This document shows positions 51,342 to 60,620 of a stretch of DNA of 64,000 bases, piece by piece; within the stretch, counting starts at the first letter, position 1, and each line of letters starts with the position of its first letter. The translations under genes were made by a program, and so were the position numbers. The stretch spans positions 42,264 to 106,263 of the forward strand of contig NZ_JANZKJ010000017.1 of the NCBI RefSeq assembly GCF_025642975.1. Reading direction: 5' to 3'. Source of the DNA: Pseudomonas sp. RIT-PI-S (lineage in GTDB: Bacteria > Pseudomonadota > Gammaproteobacteria > Pseudomonadales > Pseudomonadaceae). Under the pieces are notes generated by a model, which did no database searches, had not been told where the DNA came from, and was given only the letters and a program-made list of their open reading frames with translations.

Positions 51342-53459
51342 TCAGAACTTCCAGCTGATCGACGCGGTGAGGTTGCGGGGGGTGCCGAAGTTGCTCTGGC
51401 CGTAGCGCACGCTTTCCAGGTATTTGCGGTTGGTCAGGTTGTCCAGGTTCAGCTGGGTGCTCCAGTGCGAATCGATCTCGTAGCCAGTCATCAAGCCCAG
51501 TAACGCGTAAGCGCCCTGGCTGGCCTCTGGCACGTCGTCGTTCTGGATCTTGCTCTGCCATTTGAGGCTACCGCCGACCTTGACCTTCGGTGCCATGGGC
51601 AGCTGGTAGGTCATCAAGGATGTGAACAGGTGGCGCGGCATGAAGGTGCGGCCGCGGTTGTCATCCTCGTCGGTCATGTACACATAGGTATAGCCGCCCT
51701 GAACCTGCAGGCCGGGCGCCAATTCGCCAGAGGTCTGCAGTTCCAGGCCGTTGCTCTCGTAGGACATGCCGTCGTAGAGATAGCCACCGAGGCTGGCATT
51801 GTAGCCTGCGTAGGTCGCGACGTTGTCCTGCTTGGTATGGAACAGCGCCGCCGATACGTCGAGCTTGCCGTCGCGCAGGTGCCCCTTGATACCCGCTTCG
51901 TAGGTCTTGCCTTCGAGGGGCGCCAATACCGAGCCCTGCGGGTTGAGGTAGTACTGCGGGTTATAGATTTCTGCGTAGCTGGCGTAGAGCGCGTATTGCG
52001 GGGTCACGTCGTAGATCACCCCGGCGTAGGGGGTGACCTTCCCATGGATACGCACGTCGCGGCCGGTCCCGTAGTTCTCGCCATCGCTGTCCGCGCTTAG
52101 CATCCGTGCCCCGGTGATCAAATGCCAATCGTCCGCCAGGCTGAATCGCGCGGCGGCATACACGCTCTTCTGCCGGTCGGTGTAGTTGGACGTGTCCGCC
52201 GAGTTGGCGATGTCGTAGGTAGGTTTGGCGACGTTGCCGTTCAAGGCGTCCTCGAGCGAAACCGGCGTGTAGTACAAGGCGCTGCCATACAGCGACGTTT
52301 CCTGGGTGCGCGAGCGGGCCACATTGGCACCGAGGGTCAGCTGATGCTCGCGGCCAGCCAAGGAGAATGGGCCGGTGAGGGACAGGTCTGCGTCCACCTC
52401 GCGGGTCTTGTCCTTGTACTTGGACCCCAGCCCCGTATACCCGGTGGTCGCATCCGAGCTGTAGATGTAGAACATCTGGGTATCTTCGCGGTGCTCCATG
52501 GCCGTAAGCGTCAGCGTGGACTTCCAGTCGTTGGCGAAGCTGTGCTCCCACTCGGCGAAGGCACGGGTGGTATGGATGTTCCAGTATGACCACGGCTGCG
52601 CGATGTTGGCGTGAGTACTGCTGTAGTGGATAGCCTTGCCGCTGGCATCGGTCAGCGGCAGCGAGCCCCAACTGGCACCATCGGAGCTGGTTTTCTGATC
52701 TTCGTAACCGACGGTCAGGGTGTCGTTCTCGGTAAGGTCGAACGCCAGCAGCCCGCTGAATATGTTCTTTTCGCGGGAATAGCGGTCGAGATAGGAATTG
52801 CCTACCTCGTTGGCGTAGATCAACCGCCCACGTATGTTCCCGGTCTCGGTCAAAGGGCCGGACACGTCGACGTCGACCCGGCGCTTGTCCCAGGAACCGG
52901 CACTGACATCCACACGTGCTTGGGTGTCATAAGTGGGCCGCTTGCGCACGAAGTTAATGATGGCCGAGGGGTTGCCACTTCCGCTCATCAGCCCGTTGGC
53001 GCCGTGCAGAATGTCGATCTGTTCGTACGGCGCGGGGTCGATGTCACCCACCAGCAAACCATTGTTCAGCGGCATGCCCATGCCGTCGTATTCGAAATTG
53101 GTGATGTCGTAACCACGGGCGGTGAAGTAGGTCCGATCTGTCTCGGTCTTCTGAACGTTCACCCCAGGGGTGTTGGCCAACACATCCCGGATGCTGTTCA
53201 GCTTGAAATCCTCGATCGCCTGACGCTTGACGCTCGTGGTGCTCTGCGGGGTTTCCTGCGGAGTAAGGTTTAAACGGGTGGTGCTTGTGTTAGGCGTGGC
53301 CTGATAGCTTTGCGGTGCAATTTGCGCAGCGGCATCGGTTGTGGAGTCAACGACGGTGGCAGGCAGTGCCACTGTGCTGTCATCGGCCAATGCACTGTTG
53401 AAGATACTCACGGCGAGCAACGTAAGCGTTGACACCGGGACTGCAGTAAGTTTGCGCAT
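51342..53459 (-). CDS. TonB-dependent siderophore receptor
   Basis: A 705-residue outer-membrane receptor for a ferric siderophore. A signal peptide (about 25 residues, ending SALA) precedes the plug domain: SVKRQAIEDFKLNSIRDVLANTPGVNVQKTETDRTYFTARGYDITNFEYDGMG. GSGNPSAIINFVRKRPT and a 22-stranded barrel ending in WKF follow. The plug resembles FhuE/FpvA-type hydroxamate or pyoverdine receptors, but there is no N-terminal STN signalling domain, and no sigma/anti-sigma genes are adjacent. Its start is 63 bases from a Fur-box, so iron repression is expected. Confidence 0.93.
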   Translation of the reverse strand: MRKLTAVPVSTLTLLAVSIFNSALADDSTVALPATVVDSTTDAAAQIAPQSYQATPNTSTTRLNLTPQETPQSTTSVKRQAIEDFKLNSIRDVLANTPGVNVQKTETDRTYFTARGYDITNFEYDGMGMPLNNGLLVGDIDPAPYEQIDILHGANGLMSGSGNPSAIINFVRKRPTYDTQARVDVSAGSWDKRRVDVDVSGPLTETGNIRGRLIYANEVGNSYLDRYSREKNIFSGLLAFDLTENDTLTVGYEDQKTSSDGASWGSLPLTDASGKAIHYSSTHANIAQPWSYWNIHTTRAFAEWEHSFANDWKSTLTLTAMEHREDTQMFYIYSSDATTGYTGLGSKYKDKTREVDADLSLTGPFSLAGREHQLTLGANVARSRTQETSLYGSALYYTPVSLEDALNGNVAKPTYDIANSADTSNYTDRQKSVYAAARFSLADDWHLITGARMLSADSDGENYGTGRDVRIHGKVTPYAGVIYDVTPQYALYASYAEIYNPQYYLNPQGSVLAPLEGKTYEAGIKGHLRDGKLDVSAALFHTKQDNVATYAGYNASLGGYLYDGMSYESNGLELQTSGELAPGLQVQGGYTYVYMTDEDDNRGRTFMPRHLFTSLMTYQLPMAPKVKVGGSLKWQSKIQNDDVPEASQGAYALLGLMTGYEIDSHWSTQLNLDNLTNRKYLESVRYGQSNFGTPRNLTASISWKF

Positions 53460-53521
53460 GGCGAGCGAATACTCCAATGAGCTTGGGGAAGTGGGAAGTA
53501 TTCGCAATTTTCACATCTAGA

Positions 53522-53540
53522 AATAATGATAATCAATCTT
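53522..53540. promoter_or_regulatory. Fur box before the TonB receptor
   Basis: AATAATGATAATCAATCTT agrees with the 19-base Fur consensus (GATAATGATAATCATTATC) at 15 positions, including an uninterrupted TAATGATAATCA core. It is 63-81 bases upstream of the receptor start on the reverse strand. Confidence 0.75.
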
Positions 53541-53725
53541 GACTGCGACGTATGGCGAGTTCTCGCAAGTGATTTTTGGGTAGAGCGTACCGCTAAGCCA
53601 AGCGGCGCGGGGCTGCCAGCCCCGTTGCTGGGTTTGTACAGGGTTGTATCCACTGGGTAGCAGGCCTGTCACGAACCGGTTGGTGAAGGGCCTTCTCCTA
53701 TTCGGCCCCTGGCCCTCACAAGGGA

Positions 53726-55585
53726 TCACGCCTGCGCGGTCTGCACCGGCAAGCGCGCTACCTGCAGCTTCCTCAGCATGTCGCGCTTCTTTTCGTGGTG
53801 GTTGTGCATCCGTTTGAGCAGGTCGTCCAGGGCGGCGATCGCCTTATGAATGTAAGGGCCTTTGTTGAGCATCACGCATTCGGCCCGGATGCCCATGGCG
53901 GCGTCGGTCATTTCCGCCCGGGTGGGCGCTCCGGTCTTGGCCAGGGTCTCCAGTACCTGGGTCGCCCAAATCACCGGCACGTGCGCCGCCTCACACAGGC
54001 AGAGCATTTCTTCCTGCAATTCAGCCGTGCGCTCGAAGCCCGTTTCGACCGCCAGGTCGCCGCGAGCGATCATCACGCCCAGCCGACGGCTGCGCATGCC
54101 TTCGAGCAGCAGTTGCGGGAGGTTTTCGAAGCCCTGGCGGGTTTCGATCTTGAGCACCACGCCCAGGTGCTCGGCATCCAGGCGCTTGAGGTGGTCGAAC
54201 AGGCAGCGGACATCGTCTGCCGAGTTCACGAACGACAATTCGATGATGTCTGCGTGGCGCGCCGCGAACTCCAGCGCGGCCAGGTCATCGTCCGCCAGGC
54301 CGACCAGCCCCAGGTCGGTATTGGGCAGGTTGATGCCCTTGTCTGCCTTGAGCTTGGCGCCGCCGGGTGCGTGATCGATGCGCACCTGTAGCGCCTGTGC
54401 ACTAACCTCCAGCACTTTCCCGCCAATCTTGCCGTCGTCGAACCAGATCGGGTCGCCCGGTTTAGCCGTGGCGAACACGGCCTCGGCGGTGCAGCCGATA
54501 TGCGCCGGGGCGACCACCGTGCCGCTTGGGTCCACCTGCGCCGGGGCGCCTTGCTCGGCGGCGCGGGTAAGCGTCAGCAGGTCACCTTCGCGCAGCTTGA
54601 TCGCCTGCCCTCGAGGCGGTACCGAGACTACGCGGGCCTTGGCCTTGCGCCCATCCGGCGCCTTGCGTTTGAGGGCCATGTTCGGGGCGATGTACGTGGT
54701 TTTATCCAGCTCTACCCACACACCCTGCGGCTGCACATCGACCACGTGCAGTTTGCGCTTGGCCCCGCGCGCATCCCGGCATTTGAGCACGTCCCCGACC
54801 TGCAGCGTGCGCAACCACTTTGCGGGCACCTCGACCGCCACCTCTGCGGTGTGCCGGTCGCCGGTCAGGTATGCCCGGGCCGGTTGCAGCACGGCGCCGT
54901 TCTCATCACGCTGCGGCCGCAGTTTCAATATCGCAGGGCCGGCGGCCATGGGGCCGGTGCGTAGTTTGGGCCCGGGCAGGTCCATGGCGACCTGGCAGGG
55001 CTTACCGAGCTTGCGGGAGGCCTGACGCACATGCTCGATCATCTTGGCCCAGGCGTCGGGACCATCGTGCGCGCAATTGATCCGTTGGCAGTTCATCCCG
55101 GCGACCACCAAGCGCTCGACAAGTTGGGCATCGTGCGCCGCTTCCTCGGGCATGGTGACCATGATGCGCACATCCCTGCCACGGGCCTGGCCGGCGAAGA
55201 GCGCCTCGGCATGCCCTTGCAACGCGTACTCCTGGGCAGGTGCGGGCCACGGCTCGGAGGCTTCGGGTGCTGCCCCGAACGAGGCGTGCATCTGCTCCAG
55301 CACTGCGATCACCCGGGTTACCGTGTCCAAGGCATCGCTCTCGCAGTGGCCAAGCGAGGACAGCCCGAGCGCGTTCAATTGGCGTTGCAGCAGCCGCACA
55401 TCGTGACGGCGCAGCGCGAGATAGGCGATCAGGTTGGCTGCGCTGTCGCGGTAGCTGGGGTCGATAGCCGTGAAGTCGAGGTCGGCCAGCGCAGCGCGCA
55501 TCTGCTCTCGCAGAAAATACAAGGACTTGAGGGCTGCCCCAGCGGGGGCGTATTCAGCCAGGGAGGAGAATGGAGCAGAAGACAT
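53726..55585 (-). CDS. Pyruvate kinase-like protein with N-terminal extension and no C-domain
   Basis: A 619-residue protein with pyruvate kinase A/B-domain motifs after a 135-residue N-terminal helical extension of unknown role. Seen are RIMVTMP (usual KIVCTIGP position), GMNCQRINCAHDGPDAWAKMI, AMDLPGPKLRTG, an enlarged B domain (about 205-400), INLPNTDLGLVGLADDDLAALEFA, LKIETRQGFENL (catalytic Lys and metal Glu), GVMIARGDLAVETG and VIWATQVLETLAKTGAPTRAEMTDAAM. The chain ends soon after, so the C-domain that carries allosteric control in PykA/PykF is absent. It may make pyruvate from PEP or act on another enolate; which is unclear. Confidence 0.8.
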   Translation of the reverse strand: MSSAPFSSLAEYAPAGAALKSLYFLREQMRAALADLDFTAIDPSYRDSAANLIAYLALRRHDVRLLQRQLNALGLSSLGHCESDALDTVTRVIAVLEQMHASFGAAPEASEPWPAPAQEYALQGHAEALFAGQARGRDVRIMVTMPEEAAHDAQLVERLVVAGMNCQRINCAHDGPDAWAKMIEHVRQASRKLGKPCQVAMDLPGPKLRTGPMAAGPAILKLRPQRDENGAVLQPARAYLTGDRHTAEVAVEVPAKWLRTLQVGDVLKCRDARGAKRKLHVVDVQPQGVWVELDKTTYIAPNMALKRKAPDGRKAKARVVSVPPRGQAIKLREGDLLTLTRAAEQGAPAQVDPSGTVVAPAHIGCTAEAVFATAKPGDPIWFDDGKIGGKVLEVSAQALQVRIDHAPGGAKLKADKGINLPNTDLGLVGLADDDLAALEFAARHADIIELSFVNSADDVRCLFDHLKRLDAEHLGVVLKIETRQGFENLPQLLLEGMRSRRLGVMIARGDLAVETGFERTAELQEEMLCLCEAAHVPVIWATQVLETLAKTGAPTRAEMTDAAMGIRAECVMLNKGPYIHKAIAALDDLLKRMHNHHEKKRDMLRKLQVARLPVQTAQA

Positions 55586-55706
55586 GGCGCGCCCTCGTGG
55601 CGATTGGAAATAGCCACTTCACCATAGGGCGCGAGGATGACGGTTTTCTTACGTAGCGATGAGCGGGGCGGGCGCTGAAGGCGCAGGGCCTTCGGCGCCA
55701 AAGGGA

Positions 55707-56858
55707 TCAGAGGCCGTTGCGCACCAGCTCCCGTGCTATCACCATTCGCTGGATCTCGCTGGAACCCTCGTAGATCTGCGTGATGCGGGCGTCCCGGTAG
55801 TATTTTTCCACCGGATAGTCCTCCAGGTACCCGTAGCCACCGTGGATCTGGATCGCCTTGGAGCATACCCATTCGGCCATTTCCGAGGCGAACAGCTTGG
55901 CCTGGGAGGCTTCGGACAAGCACGGCAGGCCGGCGCTGCGCAGGCGCGCGGCGTGCAGCACCAGCAGGCGCGCGGCGTTGATCCGGGTGTGCATGTCGGC
56001 CAGCAGGTTGGCCACGCTTTGATGCTCGACGATGGGTTGACCGAACTGCACCCGATCGCGGCCATAGCGCAGCGCGGCTTCCAGCGCGGCACGGGCAACC
56101 CCTACCGCCTGCGCGGCGATACCAATGCGGCCGCCCTCCAGGTTGGAGAGGGCAATGGCAAGCCCTTTGCCCTGTTCGCCCAGCAGGTTGGCCGCCGGCA
56201 CCCGGCAGTCGCTCAGGGTGATCGCGCAGGTGTCCGAGGCGCGAATGCCCAGCTTGTGTTCGCTGCGGTCAACGGTAAAGCCCGGGGTCGCGGTCGGCAC
56301 CAAGAACGCGGACAGGCCCTTTTTGCCCAGTTGCGGATCGGTCACCGCGAACACGATGGCCAGCTCTGCGCGGCGGCCGTTGGTAACGAACTGCTTGGCA
56401 CCGTTGAGCACCCATTCATCCCCTTGGCGTTCCGCCCGGGTGCGCAGGTTGTGCGCTTCGGAGCCCGCCTGGGGTTCGGTCAGGCAGAAGCAGCCAATGG
56501 CCTGGCCGCTAGCCAGCCGCGGTAGCCAGGTGTCTTGCTGGGCAGCGGTGCCGAACTTGAGGATCGGCCCGCAACCTACCGAGTTGTGCACGCTCATCAT
56601 TGCGCCCACTGCCGCATCGGCGGCGGAGATTTCCTCCACAGCCAGGGCGTAGGCGACGTAGTCCAGGTAACTGCCGCCCCATTGCTCGGGCACTACCATG
56701 CCCAGCAGCCCCAGTTCGCCCATTTGTGCGATCACCTGGTCGTCGATCCAGCCAGCCTTCTCCCACGCCTGGGCATGGGGCGCGATCTGCCCCTGGGCAA
56801 ACTGGCGCGCCATGTCGCGGAACATGACCTGTTCTTCGCTCAGCTCGAGGTCTTGCAT
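55707..56858 (-). CDS. Acyl-CoA dehydrogenase (probably isobutyryl-CoA type)
   Basis: A 383-residue FAD enzyme that introduces an alpha-beta double bond in acyl-CoA. CFCLTEPQAGSEAHNLRTRAER, WVLNGAKQFVTNG, and the C-terminal IQIHGGYGYLEDYPVEKYYRDARITQIYEGSSEIQRMVIAREL carry the FAD site and the catalytic Glu (YEGSSEI). Size is that of short/branched-chain members. With the 3-hydroxyisobutyryl-CoA hydrolase-like gene 60 bp upstream on the same strand, oxidation of isobutyryl-CoA in valine breakdown is the best reading. Confidence 0.85.
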   Translation of the reverse strand: MQDLELSEEQVMFRDMARQFAQGQIAPHAQAWEKAGWIDDQVIAQMGELGLLGMVVPEQWGGSYLDYVAYALAVEEISAADAAVGAMMSVHNSVGCGPILKFGTAAQQDTWLPRLASGQAIGCFCLTEPQAGSEAHNLRTRAERQGDEWVLNGAKQFVTNGRRAELAIVFAVTDPQLGKKGLSAFLVPTATPGFTVDRSEHKLGIRASDTCAITLSDCRVPAANLLGEQGKGLAIALSNLEGGRIGIAAQAVGVARAALEAALRYGRDRVQFGQPIVEHQSVANLLADMHTRINAARLLVLHAARLRSAGLPCLSEASQAKLFASEMAEWVCSKAIQIHGGYGYLEDYPVEKYYRDARITQIYEGSSEIQRMVIARELVRNGL

Positions 56859-56918
56859 GTGTCACTCCTTGGCAAAGCCTGCCTGCCCCCGGCGCCCGCT
56901 CCTGCGGGAGGGCGAGGG

Positions 56919-57998
56919 TCAGAGGCCTTCGAATAGTTCTTGTAGTTGTCGTGGGCCTGGGGCCGGCTTCCAGCGCGGCCGCTTGTCTTTGTCGATCAGC
57001 AGGGCCCGCACGCCTTCGAGCAAGTCGCCTCGCTCGAACCACTGGCTGGCCAGATGCAGCTCCATATGGAAGCAGCTCTCGAGGCTCAGCTGGCGCCCGA
57101 ACACTAGCATTTCACGGGTTACCACCATCGCCAGGGGCGAGCGCAGCGCCATTTCTTCGGCCGTGCGCAAGGCCCAGTCGCGGCTGTCCGCCACGTTCAC
57201 CTGGCGAAGCTGTTCAATGATGCTGGGCACCTCCGGTTGATTGAAGAAATGATCGATGGCCGGGCGCAGGCGATCCAGCGGCGGCTCAGGCAGCACTTGC
57301 ACGCCCAGCTTGGCGAGCACGTTCTGTACATCCTTCAAGGGCATGGCCGACCATTCGGTGCGGTCCAGGCGCTCTTCGAACTGCGCCAGCCGGTCGTGCT
57401 CCACGAACCAGTCGGCAAGGCCGCAATAGAGGGCATCGGCCGCCTGGATGCGGGCACCGGTGATGCCTAGGTAAAGGCCGATGGCGCCGGGCAGCCGGGA
57501 CAGGAAATAACTGGCGCCAACGTCTGGAAAAAACCCGATGGCGGTCTCGGGCATGCCCAGCCAGCTGCGCTCGGTCACCACGCGCAACTCGGCGGCCTGT
57601 GCCAGGCCCATGCCGCCGCCGAGGGTGAAGCCATCCATCAGCGCGACCACTGGCTTGCGGAATTGATGCAGGGCCAGGTCCAGCTGATATTCCTCGGCGA
57701 AAAACGTTTGGTGCAGGTTGTCGTGGCGTTCGTAGCTCTCGCACAGCGCACGCACGTCGCCGCCGGCGCAGAAGCCCTTGTTGCCGGCGCCGCGCAGCAC
57801 CACCACCAGCACGTCGCTGTCTTCGGCCCATTCGGCAAGGCGTGCACGCATTTCGCGCACCATTGGCAAGGTGAGCGCGTTGATACCCGCGGGGCGGTTC
57901 AAAGTGAGGTAGCCGACGTGATTGCGGACCTCACTCAAAATAGGGTTGTTAAGGAGGTTGGCATCCTGGCCCTGGGCGGAAATAGCCTGTGCAGACAT
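56919..57998 (-). CDS. Enoyl-CoA hydratase/3-hydroxyisobutyryl-CoA hydrolase family protein
   Basis: A 359-residue crotonase-fold protein. RPAGINALTLPMVREMRARLAEWAEDSDVLVVVLRGAGNKGFCAGGDVRALCE contains the oxyanion-hole segment, then VVALMDGFTLGGGMGLAQAAELRVVTERSWLGMPETAIGFFPDVGASYFLSRLPG with catalytic-type Glu. The long C-terminal part (about 100 residues more than enoyl-CoA hydratases) and the FFPDVGASYFLSRL motif are typical of 3-hydroxyisobutyryl-CoA hydrolases of valine catabolism. It lies upstream of the acyl-CoA dehydrogenase gene and is probably in one transcript with it. Confidence 0.85.
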   Translation of the reverse strand: MSAQAISAQGQDANLLNNPILSEVRNHVGYLTLNRPAGINALTLPMVREMRARLAEWAEDSDVLVVVLRGAGNKGFCAGGDVRALCESYERHDNLHQTFFAEEYQLDLALHQFRKPVVALMDGFTLGGGMGLAQAAELRVVTERSWLGMPETAIGFFPDVGASYFLSRLPGAIGLYLGITGARIQAADALYCGLADWFVEHDRLAQFEERLDRTEWSAMPLKDVQNVLAKLGVQVLPEPPLDRLRPAIDHFFNQPEVPSIIEQLRQVNVADSRDWALRTAEEMALRSPLAMVVTREMLVFGRQLSLESCFHMELHLASQWFERGDLLEGVRALLIDKDKRPRWKPAPGPRQLQELFEGL

Positions 57999-58202
57999 TC
58001 GCAAAGTCCCTGCTTATTGTTAAGGCGGGCCCGCCGCGCACGCTGGTTGCTGGGATGGCGGCATCCTGACAGGCAAGTTTGCGTGCTTCAACGAGCATTG
58101 GTGCAGCATTGGCCTGCGTTTTTGCCATTCGTGCCAACGCTGCTGACCACTAATATCAGACCGGATCCAACGCGCTTGGTTCGTCCCGCTGTAAGCATAG
58201 AT

Positions 58203-58379
58203 TCAGAGCGGCCCAGCGTGCGCTGGCGGAGCCTCTGCCGGTGGGTCGCCTATGCCTGGGGGTGTGCTGGCGGGGGACGGGACCTCGTCGGGCTCATCGC
58301 GTGGGGCCGCCGGCGGCAGCGCCGGATCGTCGATGTTCGGATCGGGAATGTCGAGCGGCTCGGGAAGGGGTAGGGTCAT
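58203..58379 (-). CDS. Small Pro/Asp-rich protein
   Basis: A 58-residue protein beginning MTLPLPEPLDIPDPNIDDPA, composed of Pro, Asp, Glu, Ala and Gly, without signal peptide or membrane segment; probably disordered. AGGAG 7 bases before the ATG supports translation. Proteins of this type are seen near glgE in pseudomonads (from memory). Function unknown. Confidence 0.55.
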   Translation of the reverse strand: MTLPLPEPLDIPDPNIDDPALPPAAPRDEPDEVPSPASTPPGIGDPPAEAPPAHAGPL

Positions 58380-58581
58380 GGCGATGCTCCTGTGTGCGGA
58401 TTCTTTCAACAGACCCTTTAGCGAAGCGAAAGGGTCCCGTGCGCCGGCCGCCACCTGACGGGCGCACAGCGCTTGAACTTTCAAAAGTGCTCAGCCTCCG
58501 AATTCAAAGGTCGAAGCCGCCCGGTTTCGGCAGGGCACAAGTGAACGCGTGGCGTCCACGAGGCGTAGGGAGCGAAGCTCG

Positions 58582-60606
58582 ATGACGGTGGAACAAACCT
58601 TTGAAACGGGGCCAGGGGCGCCCCATGGCGAACACCTTGAACACCGCTTGACCATATCCGAGGCGTTGCTGTTGCCACGCATCGCTATCGAAGACGTGTC
58701 GCCGGTGCTCGACGACGGTGCCTGGCCGGTCAAATCGTTGGCTGGCCGCACGCTGACCATCGATGCCAAGGTGTTCACCGATGGCCATGACAAGCTGGCG
58801 GTCATCCTGCGCTGGCATAAGGTCGGCAACCCGGACTGGCAAAGCACGCCCATGGCGGACCTGGGCAACGATAGCTGGCAGGCGCAGATCACCTTTGACG
58901 AAGTCGCCCGGCACAGTTTTGTGATCGAGGCCTGGAAGGATGAGTTCGCCAGCTATCGCTATGAGATAGAAAAGAAGTACGGCGCCGGGGTGAACATTGA
59001 CCTGGAGCTTGAAGAAGGGCGCTTGCATCTGGAGCAGGCGATGCAGCGCTGCGAAGGCGAGCTGCGTGAACGTATCAAAGGCGTGCATGACCGCCTGGCC
59101 GGGCTAGACACGGATCGGCGCGTGGCGCTGTTGCTGGAGCCGGCGACCGCCCAAGCCATGCGCGAGGCAGACAACCGCCCGTTCCTCAGCCACAGCCCTG
59201 AATATCCGGTAGAAGTCGAGCGGGAGCGGGCCGAATTCGCCAGCTGGTACGAACTGTTCCCCCGTTCGATCACCGACGACCCCAAGCGCCACGGCACCTT
59301 CAACGACGTGCACGGCCGATTGCCGATGATCCGCGACATGGGCTTCGACGTGCTGTATTTCACCCCCATCCACCCCATCGGCCGGGCGCACCGCAAGGGC
59401 CGCAACAACTCCCTTGAAGCAGGCCCGGACGACGTTGGCAGCCCATACGCGATCGGCAGCCCCGATGGCGGCCATGAAGCGATCCACCCGCAGTTGGGCA
59501 CCCGCGAGGACTTCCGCCGCCTGGTCAAGGCAGCCGCCGAGCATGGCCTTGAGGTCGCGCTGGACTTCGCCATCCAGTGCTCCCAGGACCACCCCTGGCT
59601 CAAGCAGCATCCGGGCTGGTTCTCCTGGCGCCCCGACGGCACCATCCGCTACGCGGAAAACCCGCCGAAGAAATACCAGGACATCGTCAACGTCGACTTC
59701 TATGCGGCCGAAGCCGTGCCGTCGCTGTGGCTCGAACTATGCGAGGTGGTCTGGGGCTGGGTACAGGAAGGTGTGAAGATCTTCCGAGTGGACAATCCCC
59801 ACACCAAACCACTGCCGTTCTGGCAATGGATGATCGAGGAAATCCGCAGCCGCGATCCGGACGTGATGTTCCTCGCCGAGGCCTTCACCAAGCCCGCGAT
59901 GATGGCCCGGTTGGGCAAGGTCGGGTACAGCCAGAGCTACACCTACTTCACGTGGCGCAACAGCAAGGCCGAGCTGCAGAAGTACTTCACCGAGCTCAAC
60001 CAGCCGCCATGGTCGCTGTGCTATCGGCCGAACTTCTTCGTCAACACGCCGGATATCAACCCGTTCTTCCTCCATGAAAGCGGGCGCCCCGGGTTCCTGA
60101 TCCGCGCCGCGCTGGCAACGATGGGGTCGGGCCTGTGGGGTATGTACTCGGGCTTCGAGATCTGCGAGGCCGCGCCTATTCCCGGCAAGGAGGAGTACCT
60201 GGATTCGGAGAAATACGAAATCCGCGTGCGAGATTTCACCCAGCCGGGGAACATCATTGCCGAGATCGCCCAGCTCAACCGCATCCGCCGGCAGAACCCG
60301 GCCTTGCAAACCCATCTGGGCGTGGCTTTCTACAATGCGTTCAACGACAACATCCTGTATTTCGGCAAACGTACCCCGGACAAAAAGAACTTCATCCTGG
60401 TGGCGATCAACCTCGACCCGCACAACGTCCAGGAGGCGCAGTTCGAATTGCCTCTGTGGGAGCTGGGGCTTGGCGACAATGCCGCGGTCAATGGTGAGGA
60501 CCTGATGACCGGGCACCGCTGGACCTGGTACGGCAAGACTCAATTCATGCGCCTGGAGCCGCAGATGCCCTTTGGGATCTGGCGAATGGAAAAGGCTTCA
60601 ATCTGA
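58582..60606 (+). CDS. glgE: Alpha-1,4-glucan:maltose-1-phosphate maltosyltransferase
   Basis: A 674-residue GH13_3 enzyme that extends alpha-glucan chains with maltose from maltose-1-phosphate. The catalytic nucleophile is D404 (FRVDNPHTKP), the acid/base E433 (FLAEAFTKP) and the third acid D491 (NTPDI). The EFASWYELFPRS N-domain/barrel junction and YFTPIHPIGRAHRKGRNNS are GlgE marks. The first 200 residues form the N-domain with coiled coil. I start at MTVEQTFE, with GGGAG upstream. The treS-mak gene follows 14 bases later, so the glucan substrate is made by the same operon. Confidence 0.95.
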   Translation: MTVEQTFETGPGAPHGEHLEHRLTISEALLLPRIAIEDVSPVLDDGAWPVKSLAGRTLTIDAKVFTDGHDKLAVILRWHKVGNPDWQSTPMADLGNDSWQAQITFDEVARHSFVIEAWKDEFASYRYEIEKKYGAGVNIDLELEEGRLHLEQAMQRCEGELRERIKGVHDRLAGLDTDRRVALLLEPATAQAMREADNRPFLSHSPEYPVEVERERAEFASWYELFPRSITDDPKRHGTFNDVHGRLPMIRDMGFDVLYFTPIHPIGRAHRKGRNNSLEAGPDDVGSPYAIGSPDGGHEAIHPQLGTREDFRRLVKAAAEHGLEVALDFAIQCSQDHPWLKQHPGWFSWRPDGTIRYAENPPKKYQDIVNVDFYAAEAVPSLWLELCEVVWGWVQEGVKIFRVDNPHTKPLPFWQWMIEEIRSRDPDVMFLAEAFTKPAMMARLGKVGYSQSYTYFTWRNSKAELQKYFTELNQPPWSLCYRPNFFVNTPDINPFFLHESGRPGFLIRAALATMGSGLWGMYSGFEICEAAPIPGKEEYLDSEKYEIRVRDFTQPGNIIAEIAQLNRIRRQNPALQTHLGVAFYNAFNDNILYFGKRTPDKKNFILVAINLDPHNVQEAQFELPLWELGLGDNAAVNGEDLMTGHRWTWYGKTQFMRLEPQMPFGIWRMEKASI

Positions 60607-60620
60607 CGGATGCCCCATAA

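Noticed and set aside
53609..53623. GGGGCT-GCC-AGCCCC hairpin as terminator of the pyruvate kinase-like gene
   Set aside because: Only six base pairs, no T-run, and about 100 bases from the stop codon; too weak to list as a terminator.
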